From assembly GCA_011390385.1 (NCBI GenBank), contig JAABSN010000090.1, positions 1 to 12,742 on the forward strand: 12,742 bases of DNA. Direction: 5' to 3'. A program made the translations under genes and the position numbers. Positions within the stretch are counted from its first letter, which is position 1; every line of letters begins with the position of its first letter. Source of the DNA: Thioalkalivibrio nitratireducens. Lineage in GTDB: Bacteria; Pseudomonadota; Gammaproteobacteria; Ectothiorhodospirales; Ectothiorhodospiraceae. Positions 1 through 9,388 of the stretch are shown here, piece by piece. Under the pieces are notes generated by a model, which worked only from the letters and a program-made list of their open reading frames with translations, ran no database searches and was not told where the DNA came from.

Positions 1-40
1 CGGACAGACCGAGCTGCGCAAAGGAGGGTAGGTCGGACAT
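1..40 (-). CDS. Partial 5' end of a probable DEAD-box RNA helicase
   Basis: Read leftwards from the ATG at 40-38, the first 13 codons give MSDLPSFAQLGLS and then leave the window. An aromatic residue followed by a Leu-Gly-Leu-Ser stretch within the first 15 residues is how many DEAD-box helicases of the RhlE/DbpA/SrmB kind begin, just ahead of the Q-motif, which would lie outside the window. The upstream side carries no strong Shine-Dalgarno. A TATACT hexamer on the same strand (complement of 105-110) could be a -10 element, but I found no matching -35. The gene follows fbp on the same strand, separated by the palindrome at 156-199. Identity rests on very few residues, so another protein family is possible. 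Confidence 0.45.
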   Translation of the reverse strand, partial: MSDLPSFAQLGLS

Positions 41-155
41 AGGGGATACTCAGGATGATCCGAGCCGTTTCCGGCTGGGTGGGGCGGGTAACGCCAAACC
101 GGGCAGTATACACCAAACGTAGCTTCGTTTCGTCGCACACCCGCACCACACATGC

Positions 156-199
156 TCCAGGGAGACGCTGACGGATGCATCAATCAGCGTCTCCCTGGA
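156..199. terminator. 44-bp near-perfect palindrome behind fbp, possible terminator
   Basis: The arms 156-171 and 184-199 are perfect 16-bp reverse complements. The 12-bp centre itself holds the self-complementary octamer GATGCATC (174-181), leaving only two mismatched pairs (172-173 against 182-183). It lies 19 bp past the fbp stop codon and before the next gene on the same strand, the usual place for an intrinsic terminator. On the fbp strand no run of T follows the hairpin, so classical Rho-independent termination is uncertain. It may instead be a 3'-end stabilising hairpin or a dyad binding site. Confidence 0.5.
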
Positions 200-217
200 C
201 GGACCCGGCGCCTGCCT

Positions 218-1231
218 TCAGTCGGTATGGTAGGCGGTAATGCGCTCCACTTCGTTCCTGGAACCGAGAATCACCGGTACGCGCTGATGCACTCCCTCGG
301 GCTGTAACGTCAGAATACGCTCGCGTCCGGTGGTGCTGGCGCCCCCGGCCTGCTCGATGATCAGGCTCATCGGGTTGGCCTCGTACATCAGTCGGAGCTT
401 GCCGCCCTGCCCCTTGGCTTTCAGCTTCTGGTCCAGGGGGTACAGGAACACGCCGCCCCGGGTCAGGATGCGGTGCACCTCGGCGACCATCGAGGCCACC
501 CAGCGCATGTTGAAATCCTTGCCCCGCGGACCTTCCGCGCCCGCCAGGCACTCGTCCACGTAACGCTTGATCGGCGCCTCCCAGAAGCGGCTGTTGGAGG
601 CATTGATCGCGAACTCTGCAGTGTCCTCGGGAATCCGCACGTTCTCGTGCGTGAGGAGGAACTCGCCGAAATCCTTGTCCAGCGTGAACATCTGTACCCC
701 GCGGTCGCGGGTTGCGAACACCATCATCGTCGATGGCCCATACAGGCAGTACCCGGCGGCGCATTGCTCCGCCCCGGGTTTCAGGAAGTCGGCGGCGGTC
801 GGGTTGGTCACGCCCGCGGGCGCCTTGATGATGGAGAAGATGGTGCCGACCGAGACGTTCACGTCGATGTTCGACGAACCGTCGAGCGGATCGAACAGCA
901 CGAGGTAATGTCCACGCGGTGCGTCGTCGGGGAGCTGGTAAACTTCCTCCTCCTCTTCCGATGCCAACCCGGCCACGTGGCCATTGTGGGCGAGGGCTTC
1001 GATGAACACCTCGTTGGTGATCACATCGAGCTTCTTCTGGGTTTCACCCTGAATATTCTCCGAACCGGCTGAGCCCAGGACGCCGATCAGGTCGCCCTTG
1101 TTCACCAGGTCGGAGATTTTCTTGCAGGCGACCGCAATGTCGTTCAGCAAGCCGGTGAATTCACCGGTAGCGCCATCGATCTGGCGCTGCGTTTCAATGA
1201 TGTAGTTGGTCAGTGTGGTGCCAATATGCAT
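218..1231 (-). CDS. fbp: Class I fructose-1,6-bisphosphatase
   Basis: This cytosolic enzyme hydrolyses fructose 1,6-bisphosphate to fructose 6-phosphate in gluconeogenesis and, in autotrophs, in the Calvin cycle. The product is 337 residues, the normal length for bacterial class I enzymes. Visible signatures are the N-x-Q-G-E-T-Q-K segment near 59-66, the acidic metal-site patch ASEEEE at 90-95, the [11 protein letters not shown] metal/phosphate motif at 113-123 (Asp114, Asp117), and a C-terminal substrate region containing YPLDQKLK and [10 protein letters not shown] chose the ATG at 1231 because family homology begins with it ([11 protein letters not shown]) and an AGGA ribosome site lies 7 bases upstream; the frame stays open further upstream but that part looks like non-coding spacer. 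It is divergent from the PFK-type gene, which works on the same metabolite pair. All expected catalytic residues appear intact. Confidence 0.96.
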   Translation of the reverse strand: MHIGTTLTNYIIETQRQIDGATGEFTGLLNDIAVACKKISDLVNKGDLIGVLGSAGSENIQGETQKKLDVITNEVFIEALAHNGHVAGLASEEEEEVYQLPDDAPRGHYLVLFDPLDGSSNIDVNVSVGTIFSIIKAPAGVTNPTAADFLKPGAEQCAAGYCLYGPSTMMVFATRDRGVQMFTLDKDFGEFLLTHENVRIPEDTAEFAINASNSRFWEAPIKRYVDECLAGAEGPRGKDFNMRWVASMVAEVHRILTRGGVFLYPLDQKLKAKGQGGKLRLMYEANPMSLIIEQAGGASTTGRERILTLQPEGVHQRVPVILGSRNEVERITAYHTD

Positions 1232-1599
1232 GTTCGTTTTCCTGGCGGTTCGTGGTCGATGGGTGGGTAAACCAGTGCATGGCTGCACATTTGGAGTGCA
1301 TTCCCGCCTCGCTTCCCCGCGCGGTCCGCTATCGGCACCCAGGTCCGACAGGCTGCCGGAGCCGGCGCGGGGTTTGCATGGAAGCGCGGGGGGCCACAGA
1401 ATTCGCGCAACCCGCGCCGTTTTCCGGTCCCCGTTTTCCATCGTTGCCCCGATGCCGATTCGGCGGCGACGTCCCGGGGGTGGCCCGTGGCGCGGTTGCA
1501 TGACCCCGGTAGTTTAGCAAAAGCTGTCGCTCCATCCCGCGGGTGCCGTTTCCACATCGGCATCCCACGGAGAACTGCATGATCAATCCGGAGGATTCG
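1232..1599. other. Divergent fbp / PFK spacer, no gene
   Basis: This spacer must hold the promoters of both divergent genes. It is GC-rich, and I found no convincing -35/-10 pair for either direction. A small inverted repeat, GTGCA-TGGC-TGCAC (1275-1288), lies about 45 bp upstream of the fbp start and is a weak operator candidate. Reading frames through the spacer are N-terminal extensions of fbp or overlapping frames without family resemblance. Confidence 0.5.
1590..1594 (+). promoter_or_regulatory. Shine-Dalgarno that sets the PFK-type start
   Basis: GGAGG lies 5 bases before the ATG at 1600. A second, weaker GGAG (1569-1572) precedes an in-frame ATG at 1579, which would add seven residues. 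The downstream start is preferred because the family's conserved N-terminus (PKNALYAQSGG) begins there. Confidence 0.6.
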
Positions 1600-2865
1600 A
1601 TGCCCAAGAACGCGCTGTACGCTCAGTCAGGTGGAGTCACGGCTGTCATCAATGCCAGTGCATGGGGGGTGATCGAGGCGGTTCGCGCCCATCCCGCGCA
1701 TTTTGGAACCTGTTACGCGGCTCGAGACGGCATCCTGGGCGTGCTGAACGAGGAGATCATCGATCTCGACCAGGAGGATCCGTTCACGCTCGCGGCTCTG
1801 CGGCACACACCGGGCGGCGCTTTCGGTTCCTGCCGTTTCGATCTGGGCGATCCCGACAAGGACCGCAGGCAGTACGAACGCCTGGTCGAGGTGTTCCAGG
1901 CGCATGACATCGGAACGTTTTTCTACAACGGTGGTGGCGGCTCCATGGATACGGCGCTGAAGGTTGCCCGCATCGGCGACGTGATGGGGTATCCGATCAC
2001 CGCCGTTGGCGTTCCCAAGACGATCGACAACGACCTGGATGCCACCGACACCAGCCCCGGCTTCGGGTCCGCAGCGAAATTCATTGCGACGGTGGTGCGC
2101 GAGGCGAGCCTGGACGTCGAATCGATGCATACCAGTTCGACCAAGGTGTTCATTCTTGAAGTCATGGGTCGCCATGCCGGCTGGCTGGCCGCGGCGGCGG
2201 CACTGGCCCAGGAGTATGACGGTCAGCCGCCGATGCTGATCCTGTTCGCCGAAGTCCCCTTTGACGAGGCCGACTTCCTGACCAACCTCCAGCGCACGAT
2301 CGAGCGCCACGGCTACTGTGTGGTGGTGGTCTCCGAGGGACTGAAGAAGCAGGACGGCACCCTGTACGCGATCGCACAGAGCCACGATGTGTATGCCTAT
2401 ACGCAGCTCGGCGGGGCAGTGCCGCGGCTGGCGGAGATGATCAAGAAGGAGACCGGGCACAAGCTGCACTGGTCCGTGGTTGATTACATTCAGCGCGCGG
2501 CGCGGCATCTGGCCTCGAAAGTCGATGTCGAACAGGCCTACGCGGTCGGCAAGGCGGCGGTCGAGGGCGTGGTTGCGGGGCATCACAGTTTCATGCCCGT
2601 GATTCGACGCGAAGCCAGCGTGCCCTATCGCTGGAGTATCGATCGGGTGCCGCTGCAGCGGGTTGCGAATATCGAACGCGGGATGCCGAGGGAATTCATA
2701 TCCCCTGACGGCTACGGTATTACCCAGGCCTGTCGCGACTATCTGCGACCTCTGATCGAAGGGGAGGACTATCCGCCTTTCCAGAATGGCCTGCCGTGCT
2801 ACTCCCGCATCCGGGGTATCCTGCGCCCCAGGCGGTGTCCCGAATTCCGGATCGAGGAGGATTGA
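1600..2865 (+). CDS. pfp: PPi-type 6-phosphofructokinase (donor uncertain)
   Basis: The enzyme phosphorylates fructose 6-phosphate to the 1,6-bisphosphate. Members of this clade normally use pyrophosphate and act reversibly in glycolysis and gluconeogenesis. The protein is 421 residues and begins with the glycine-rich NALYAQSGGVTAVINAS segment. The nucleotide/PPi loop reads YNGGGGSMD (109-117), followed by VGVPKTIDND (136-145), with Asp143 as the predicted catalytic base and Lys140 as the lysine typical of PPi enzymes. A later MGRHAGWLAAA segment is also characteristic. The oddity is Gly114: PPi enzymes usually carry Asp at this place (GGGDS or GGDDS), while ATP enzymes carry Gly. The Gly/Lys combination is known in some ATP-dependent relatives, so the donor cannot be read safely from sequence. 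An alternative start lies at 1579. The gene is divergent from fbp. Confidence 0.9.
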   Translation: MPKNALYAQSGGVTAVINASAWGVIEAVRAHPAHFGTCYAARDGILGVLNEEIIDLDQEDPFTLAALRHTPGGAFGSCRFDLGDPDKDRRQYERLVEVFQAHDIGTFFYNGGGGSMDTALKVARIGDVMGYPITAVGVPKTIDNDLDATDTSPGFGSAAKFIATVVREASLDVESMHTSSTKVFILEVMGRHAGWLAAAAALAQEYDGQPPMLILFAEVPFDEADFLTNLQRTIERHGYCVVVVSEGLKKQDGTLYAIAQSHDVYAYTQLGGAVPRLAEMIKKETGHKLHWSVVDYIQRAARHLASKVDVEQAYAVGKAAVEGVVAGHHSFMPVIRREASVPYRWSIDRVPLQRVANIERGMPREFISPDGYGITQACRDYLRPLIEGEDYPPFQNGLPCYSRIRGILRPRRCPEFRIEED

Positions 2866-2889
2866 CGAGCCATCCCGGGAGACCCGTCG

Positions 2890-2915
2890 GCCAGGCTGAT
2901 CGAGTTGCGCCTGGC
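2890..2915 (+). terminator. Candidate terminator hairpin after the PFK-type gene
   Basis: Perfect 7-bp arms GCCAGGC (2890-2896) and GCCTGGC (2909-2915) enclose a 12-base loop, 24 bp beyond the stop codon. The following bases are only moderately T-rich (ATTCATTT), so termination strength is doubtful. Confidence 0.35.
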
Positions 2916-2973
2916 ACCTGATTCATTTCCTGGCCCGCTCGCGCGATGTCCCGACCGGTCGCAGATGCACGCC

Positions 2974-3002
2974 TTGATTGCGGGCCATTGCGCGTGTATA
3001 CC
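2974..3002 (+). promoter_or_regulatory. Sigma70-type promoter for the PA2779-to-ggt run
   Basis: TTGATT (2974-2979) and TATACC (2997-3002) are separated by exactly 17 bp; each matches the sigma70 consensus at four of six positions. Transcription would start near 3009, leaving a leader of about 190 nt before the ATG at 3200. It is the best promoter-like pair seen in the 334-bp gap between the PFK-type gene and the next gene. I saw no riboswitch class that I recognise in the leader. Confidence 0.5.
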
Positions 3003-3199
3003 AAAAAGCACAACCCAAGGAGCTCCGATCCGGTGGAAAATGGACGATCACCGACGTCACCGGGTTGGGCGAGAAGGGCGGATTGCGGTGGCAAGCCGCA
3101 CCAGAAGCTGCCCGGTGCCGCCTGGTTGCACGGCTCGAACGCGCCGAATCCACAGGCGCCAATTGGATTGCTCGCTCATACAACTGCAGAGGTGTAGCC

Positions 3200-3595
3200 A
3201 TGGAACCCGTCACTCGATTCCCGCAAACCATGATTTTGTTTCTCGTTCTGGTGCTGAGTCTGCTTCCGGCAACGCCCCTGCTGGCCGGGATGCTCGACAC
3301 CCACTCCCTGATTGCCGCTGCAGGCGCCGACGCCGAGCGCGCAGCACTGGTGCAGCGCCTCGGATCCTCGGAGCTGCAGGACGCGTTGACGAAAATGGGA
3401 GTGGAACCAGCGGATGCAAAGGCGCGGGTCGAGCGACTGACCGATGCCGAGGTGGCCGATCTGGGTGCGCGCCTGGACCAGTTGCCGGCAGGCGCCGGGG
3501 TGCTTGAAGCCGTTTTGATCGTGTTTTTCATTTTCGTGATCACCGATGCCCTGGGAATCACCAACATTTTCGCGTTCGTGGGACCGGCCCACTGA
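3200..3595 (+). CDS. PA2779 family small membrane protein
   Basis: The 131-residue product has an N-terminal hydrophobic signal or anchor (about 11-29, ending PLLAG), then MLDTHSLIAAA, a soluble helical middle with the segment LTKMGVEPADAKARVERLTD (63-82), the linker LPAGAG (95-100), and a C-terminal membrane helix (about 101-127) containing ITDALGITNIFAFV. This order matches the uncharacterised PA2779 family (DUF6627-like), whose members are predicted to sit in the cell envelope. Its biochemical function is unknown. The ATG at 3200 has AGAGG seven bases upstream. It is followed only four bases later by the PA2778-like gene, the same partner it has in Pseudomonas, which suggests the two proteins act together. 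Family assignment is from recalled sequence pattern, not from a search. Confidence 0.8.
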   Translation: MEPVTRFPQTMILFLVLVLSLLPATPLLAGMLDTHSLIAAAGADAERAALVQRLGSSELQDALTKMGVEPADAKARVERLTDAEVADLGARLDQLPAGAGVLEAVLIVFFIFVITDALGITNIFAFVGPAH

Positions 3596-3599
3596 TGGC

Positions 3600-5185
<1,586 letters not shown>

Positions 5186-5215
5186 GGTGGCGTCGGAAAG
5201 CCGTCGATAAAATGA

Positions 5216-5479
<264 letters not shown>

Positions 5480-5486
5480 CCTTCCG

Positions 5487-7211
5487 ATGTTTTTCCCCGT
5501 TACCGCGTGGTGGGTACGGCCCGTATGCCGCATTGTGTCACTCGCGTTACTGCTCTTCGGTGCGGCGTCGGTCCAGGGTGCGCCGGGCCAGAATGCGGTC
5601 GCCAGCGCGCATCCGCTGGCGACCGCCGCTGGCGAGGAGATCTTCGCCGCGGGCGGAAATGCCTTCGACGTCGCGGTCGCCGTCACGGCGGCACTGGGTG
5701 TCGTCGAGCCTCAGGGTTCAGGGCTTGGCGGCGGCGGTTTTTTCCTGCTCCACGAGGCCGAAGCCAATCGCTCGGTGATGCTCGACGCGCGCGAGACCGC
5801 GCCCGGCGCAGCTCATCCCGATCTGTACCTCGATGCCAACGCAGAAGTGATCCCTGGTCTTTCCCTGAATGGCCCTTTGGCCGCCGCGATACCGGGCCTC
5901 CCGGCGGCGCTGACGCACCTGGCGGATCGGTATGGACGCCTGGGGCTTGCAAGGACCCTCGCTCCGGCCATCCGGCTTGCCGAAGAGGGATTCCCGGTGG
6001 ACTTCACGTTTCTGCAGATGGCGCGCTTCCGGTTGCCAGCGCTGCGCGACGGCGCCGATGCATCGGTGATCTTCCTGCGCGACGGCGAACTGCCCGCCGA
6101 GGGCGAGCGGCTGGTGCAGCTGGAACTGGCGGACACGCTGCGCAGGCTGGCCGATCAGGGGCGCTCGGGGTTCTACCAGGGTGAACTTGCCGAACGCATG
6201 GTGACCGGCGTTCGTGAAGGGGGTGGCATCTGGACGCACGAGGACCTTGCCGGATACGAGGTCGTCGAGCGCGAACCGATCGAGCTGTCGTACCGGGATG
6301 CCCGTATCGTCACCGCGTCGCCGCCTTCATCCGGAGGGATCGCGATCGGGCAGATTCTGAATATTCTCGCCGTAGACCAGGAGGATTCCGCAGCCGGCGA
6401 GACCCAGCGGGTGCATCTGCTGGTGGAAGCCATGCGCCGCGCGTATCGCGACCGCGCGCTGTATCTCGGAGACCCGGACCATGTCGAAATCCCCCGGGAA
6501 CGACTGCTGTCGCGGGAGTACGCAGCGTTGCTGAGAGCCGGAATCGATCCGGACCGGGCTACGCCCAGCGAGTCGCTGGCGCTGGAGGGCGGGGGTTCTG
6601 CGCAACCGAGCCATCGCGAGAGCCGTCAGACGTCACATTTCTCCGTGCTCGATGCGGCGGGCAATCGGGTCGCTGCCACCATCACGTTGAACTACCCATT
6701 CGGCTCCGGCTTTGTGCCGCCGGGCACCGGCGTCTTGTTGAACAATGAAATGGATGACTTTGCGGCGCAGCCGGGCGTGCCGAACGTCTACGGGCTGATC
6801 GGTTTCGACGCCAATGCCATCGGACCCCAGCGACGCCCCCTTTCGAGTATGAGTCCCACCTTCGTTGAAACCGACGATCGCGTGGCCGTGCTGGGCACGC
6901 CCGGCGGCAGTCGTATCATCACCATCGTGCTCCAGGGTGTCCTGTCGGCGCTGGCCGGTGACGATGCCGATGACATCGTTCGGCAAGGACGCCTCCATCA
7001 TCAGTATCTGCCCGACCGGATCGAGTTCGAGGGCGGTGCGCTGGCGTCGGACGTGCTGGTTGAGCTGGCGCGTCTTGGCCACACGCTGTCGCCGCAGATA
7101 CGGCCTTTCGGCGACATGCAGCTGGTGTTGTGGGACCGCCGACGGGGCCGCGTCGAGGCCGCTTCCGATCCGCGTGGCAATGGCAAGGCAGCCGTCGCGC
7201 CGCCACCCTGA
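5487..7211 (+). CDS. ggt: Gamma-glutamyltranspeptidase precursor
   Basis: This exported enzyme cleaves the gamma-glutamyl bond of glutathione and transfers it to water or amino acids. The 574-residue precursor begins with a signal peptide (hydrophobic core about 16-27, ending ASVQGA). Arg102 in LDARETAP should bind the substrate carboxylate. Autocleavage before Thr382 (QTSHFSV) would yield a large subunit and a small subunit of 193 residues. In the small subunit I see Asn402, NNEMDDF (419-425; Asp424), PLSSMSP with Ser453/Ser454, and the oxyanion glycines TPGGSRI (473-474). The lid-loop segment between NNEMDDF and PLSSMSP is present, as in the E. coli enzyme, which is not the lidless type. 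Glu421 replaces the Gln found in E. coli. The start has no clear Shine-Dalgarno; with only 7 bp after the ferredoxin stop, coupled translation is likely. Confidence 0.96.
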   Translation: MFFPVTAWWVRPVCRIVSLALLLFGAASVQGAPGQNAVASAHPLATAAGEEIFAAGGNAFDVAVAVTAALGVVEPQGSGLGGGGFFLLHEAEANRSVMLDARETAPGAAHPDLYLDANAEVIPGLSLNGPLAAAIPGLPAALTHLADRYGRLGLARTLAPAIRLAEEGFPVDFTFLQMARFRLPALRDGADASVIFLRDGELPAEGERLVQLELADTLRRLADQGRSGFYQGELAERMVTGVREGGGIWTHEDLAGYEVVEREPIELSYRDARIVTASPPSSGGIAIGQILNILAVDQEDSAAGETQRVHLLVEAMRRAYRDRALYLGDPDHVEIPRERLLSREYAALLRAGIDPDRATPSESLALEGGGSAQPSHRESRQTSHFSVLDAAGNRVAATITLNYPFGSGFVPPGTGVLLNNEMDDFAAQPGVPNVYGLIGFDANAIGPQRRPLSSMSPTFVETDDRVAVLGTPGGSRIITIVLQGVLSALAGDDADDIVRQGRLHHQYLPDRIEFEGGALASDVLVELARLGHTLSPQIRPFGDMQLVLWDRRRGRVEAASDPRGNGKAAVAPPP

Positions 7212-7221
7212 TGAAGAAAAG

Positions 7222-7320
7222 GCGTAGGGTGCCAATGAGCGCAGCGAATTGCGCCGCTTGAGGCCCGGGAGCCCGGCGACAGGGCGGGCGTGTTTTCGAT
7301 CCGGTTCGGTTTCGCCGCAC
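7222..7320 (+). repeat. REP-like element, copy A (right end decayed)
   Basis: The left part (7222-7263) matches 39 of 42 bases of the element at 12524-12565, and the right part (7288-7320) matches 27 of 33 bases of 12591-12623; the middle differs but has nearly equal length. It begins GCGTAGGGTG, with the GTAG foot typical of REP sequences, followed by a small hairpin (GGTG-C-CAAT against ATTGCGCC with one G-T pair and one bulged base). The closing inverted GTAG end seen in copy B is eroded. It starts 11 bp after the ggt stop in the convergent gap, a usual site for such elements. Confidence 0.75.
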
Positions 7321-7342
7321 AGTACAGCCGACGTTCACGTCC

Positions 7343-7369
7343 AAAAAAAAGCGGCCCCGAAGAGCCGCT
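7343..7369 (-). terminator. Rho-independent terminator of the DUF302 gene
   Basis: On the minus strand AGCGGCTC and GGGCCGCT form an 8-bp stem (one T-G pair) closed by a TTCG tetraloop, and the stem runs into eight T (complement of 7343-7350). This is a textbook intrinsic terminator, 27 bp after the DUF302 stop. The plus strand lacks a T-run on its side, so it should not stop ggt transcription. Confidence 0.92.
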
Positions 7370-7395
7370 GGTGGTGCCACGCCGGGGTCCGATGC

Positions 7396-7920
7396 TCAGA
7401 AGTCGCCGGTACGGCCCGCTTCCACGATCTCGTAGATCACGTCCCGAACCTTGATGGCAAGCGGTTCGAGTTCGGGGGTCAGCTCGACCGCGTGCAACAT
7501 CATGTCCATGTTCATGGTGGTGATCCAGCCGTCGCCGTTCTCGTCCTCGACCACCGCGATGCGGCAGGGCAGGAAACCGGAGAAGATGATGTCGAACTTC
7601 ACCATTTCATTGGCAATCATTGCGTCGCAGAAAGCCAGGATGCGCATGTAGGGCACATCCTCGACACCCAGCGCCTTGACCTGTTCGGAGAGCGGCAGGT
7701 CGGCAACCATCATGAAGTTCAGCAGGTTGGCACGCAGCTGCATCGAGTCAACCGCGTCCTGAACCGAAACACCATCTTCGATCTTCCACTTCTGGATGCT
7801 GTGCTGGACCATCTGCTGCATCATTTCCTTGTCCATTTCCATCTTCTGGTCCGTGGCGGACGACTGGGCAGCGGCGATCAGTCCAAGTGCAAGCATCAGC
7901 GATACGAGAATCTTCTTCAT
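7396..7920 (-). CDS. Exported DUF302 domain protein
   Basis: The 174-residue product has a short signal peptide (KK, then hydrophobic to about 18, with SSA-T near 20-23 as a possible cleavage site), a methionine-rich acidic stretch (about 25-36), and a DUF302-like domain (about 50-165). The domain shows the family pattern of a partner-like GVSVQDAVDSM helix, a MRILAFCDA segment with Cys98, and FLPCRIAVVED with Cys119, followed by an acidic DENGDG turn. DUF302 proteins are common near sulfur- and redox-related genes, but their molecular function is not established. The chosen ATG has AGGAGGA eight bases upstream; an in-frame ATG 66 bases earlier lacks this and precedes the signal peptide. The gene stands alone, ends in a strong terminator, and is 102 bp from the sucB stop. 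Confidence 0.85.
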   Translation of the reverse strand: MKKILVSLMLALGLIAAAQSSATDQKMEMDKEMMQQMVQHSIQKWKIEDGVSVQDAVDSMQLRANLLNFMMVADLPLSEQVKALGVEDVPYMRILAFCDAMIANEMVKFDIIFSGFLPCRIAVVEDENGDGWITTMNMDMMLHAVELTPELEPLAIKVRDVIYEIVEAGRTGDF

Positions 7921-8022
7921 CGAGTTCCTCCTGGTGGTGTTGTGTGACCAAGCGGCCACGAGTCTATCAGACGTTCGAGTCGACATGAGTTATTCCCCAG
8001 GAGCCTGTCGGACTTGGACTGC

Positions 8023-9357
8023 TCAGAGATCCAGCAACATGCGCCCCGGGTCTTCCAGGGACTCCTTGACCGCGACCAGGAAACGAACCGCGTCGGCACC
8101 GTCGATCAGGCGGTGATCATAGGACAGGGCCAGGTACATCATGGGCCTGATCACCACCTCGCCATTGTGCGCGACCGGCCGGTCCTGGATCTTGTGCATG
8201 CCCAGGATCGCGCTCTGGGGGGGGTTGAGGATCGGGGTGGAGAGCAGTGAGCCGAAGACCCCGCCATTGGTGATGGTGAAGGTTCCGCCTCGCAGGTCGT
8301 CGAGGTCCAGTTTCCCGTCGCGGGCGCGCTCGGCGAATTCACGGATGCGTTTCTCGATGGTTGCGAGTGCCATCTGGCCGGTGTCGCGAAGCACCGGGAC
8401 GACCAGACCGCGTGGAGACGATACGGCGATGCCGATGTCGGTGTAGTGGTGGTAAACGATCTCGCTGTCATCGAGGGCCGCATTCACCACCGGGAAACGG
8501 CGCAGCGCCAGGGTGCAGGCAGCGACGAAAAAGCCCATGAACCCGAGACGAACGCCGTGGCGTTTTTCGAAGGCCTCCTTGTGGCGGGTGCGCAGGGCCA
8601 TGACTTCGGAAAGATCGACTTCGTTGAAGGTGGTCAGCATCGCCGTGGTCTGCTTGGCCTGCAGGAGGCGCTCGGCGATGCGCGCGCGCAGGCGGGACAT
8701 GGGTACCCGCTCCTCGCCTCGGCCCACGGATGATGGTATTGCGGGCGTCTCCCGGTCCGGAGCCGGCGTGGCCTTCGGTGCGGGCTCGTCGCGGACGGGA
8801 GTCGCGTTCCGAGTTTCGGCCGGTTCGGGATCCGGTTCCTTGCGCGCTGCAAGGAATCGTTCGACGTCCTCCTTCAGCAGGCGGCCATTGTCTCCGGAGC
8901 CCTTGATGCGGGCAGCATCGAGATCATGCTCTGCAAGCAGGCGCCGGACCGCCGGGCTTGGTGTCGGTGCATCGCTGTCGCTGTCGGATTCCGCCTTTGC
9001 CGAAGCGGCTGCTGCACCGGACGGCGCGGTGGTCCGTGCCCCCGGAGCGGCTTCGTCGAACTCGTCCTGTGCCGCCTCGTCTCCGGCCGGCTCAGAGGAT
9101 TCCTGCGTTCCACCAGGCTGGATGTACCCGAGCACCGCATCCGCTTCGACTACGCTGCCTTCCTGTACGAGAATCTCGCCCATCACACCGTCCATCGGTG
9201 CCGGTACTTCGAGGACCACCTTGTCGGTTTCCAGTTCGACCAGCAATTCGTCGCGCCGCACCCGGTCTCCGGCCTTCTTGTGCAAGGCGACGACGGTGGC
9301 ATCGGCGACGGATTCCGGCAGTTCGGGGACCCGCAAGGCGGTTGGTTCTGAAGACAT
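8023..9357 (-). CDS. sucB: 2-oxoglutarate dehydrogenase E2, dihydrolipoyl succinyltransferase
   Basis: This is the core subunit of the 2-oxoglutarate dehydrogenase complex; it passes the succinyl group from lipoamide to CoA. The 444-residue protein has one lipoyl domain (about 7-80) with the lipoyl lysine Lys46 in ETDKVVLEV, and a long Ala/Glu/Ser/Pro linker (about 82-132). A peripheral subunit-binding domain follows (about 133-170, [20 protein letters not shown]), then a second linker and the catalytic domain to the C-terminus with His415 and Asp419 in SYDHRLIDG. Ending in PGRMLLDL is typical of this family. The ATG at 9357 has GAGGAA at a good distance. It follows sucA by 31 bp on the same strand and is surely cotranscribed. 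The linker is longer than in E. coli (405 residues). No lpd gene follows. Confidence 0.96.
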   Translation of the reverse strand: MSSEPTALRVPELPESVADATVVALHKKAGDRVRRDELLVELETDKVVLEVPAPMDGVMGEILVQEGSVVEADAVLGYIQPGGTQESSEPAGDEAAQDEFDEAAPGARTTAPSGAAAASAKAESDSDSDAPTPSPAVRRLLAEHDLDAARIKGSGDNGRLLKEDVERFLAARKEPDPEPAETRNATPVRDEPAPKATPAPDRETPAIPSSVGRGEERVPMSRLRARIAERLLQAKQTTAMLTTFNEVDLSEVMALRTRHKEAFEKRHGVRLGFMGFFVAACTLALRRFPVVNAALDDSEIVYHHYTDIGIAVSSPRGLVVPVLRDTGQMALATIEKRIREFAERARDGKLDLDDLRGGTFTITNGGVFGSLLSTPILNPPQSAILGMHKIQDRPVAHNGEVVIRPMMYLALSYDHRLIDGADAVRFLVAVKESLEDPGRMLLDL

Positions 9358-9388
9358 GCGCTGATTCCTCGGGCTTTCGCAGTGGCTG

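Noticed and set aside
1232..1501. N-terminal extension of fbp by 90 residues
   Set aside because: The extension is Arg/Pro-rich, unlike the family, while the ATG at 1231 matches the conserved N-terminus and has a ribosome site.
1496..1524. TTGCAT as a -35 box for the PFK-type gene
   Set aside because: Nothing resembling a -10 box at 16-18 bp downstream.
1627..2586. 319-codon minus-strand open frame opposite the PFK-type gene
   Set aside because: Shadow of a conserved gene; no recognisable domain and no start signal.
5208..5213. TAAAAT as a -10 box for the ferredoxin gene
   Set aside because: No -35-like hexamer at 16-18 bp upstream; the gene is more simply read as part of the upstream operon.
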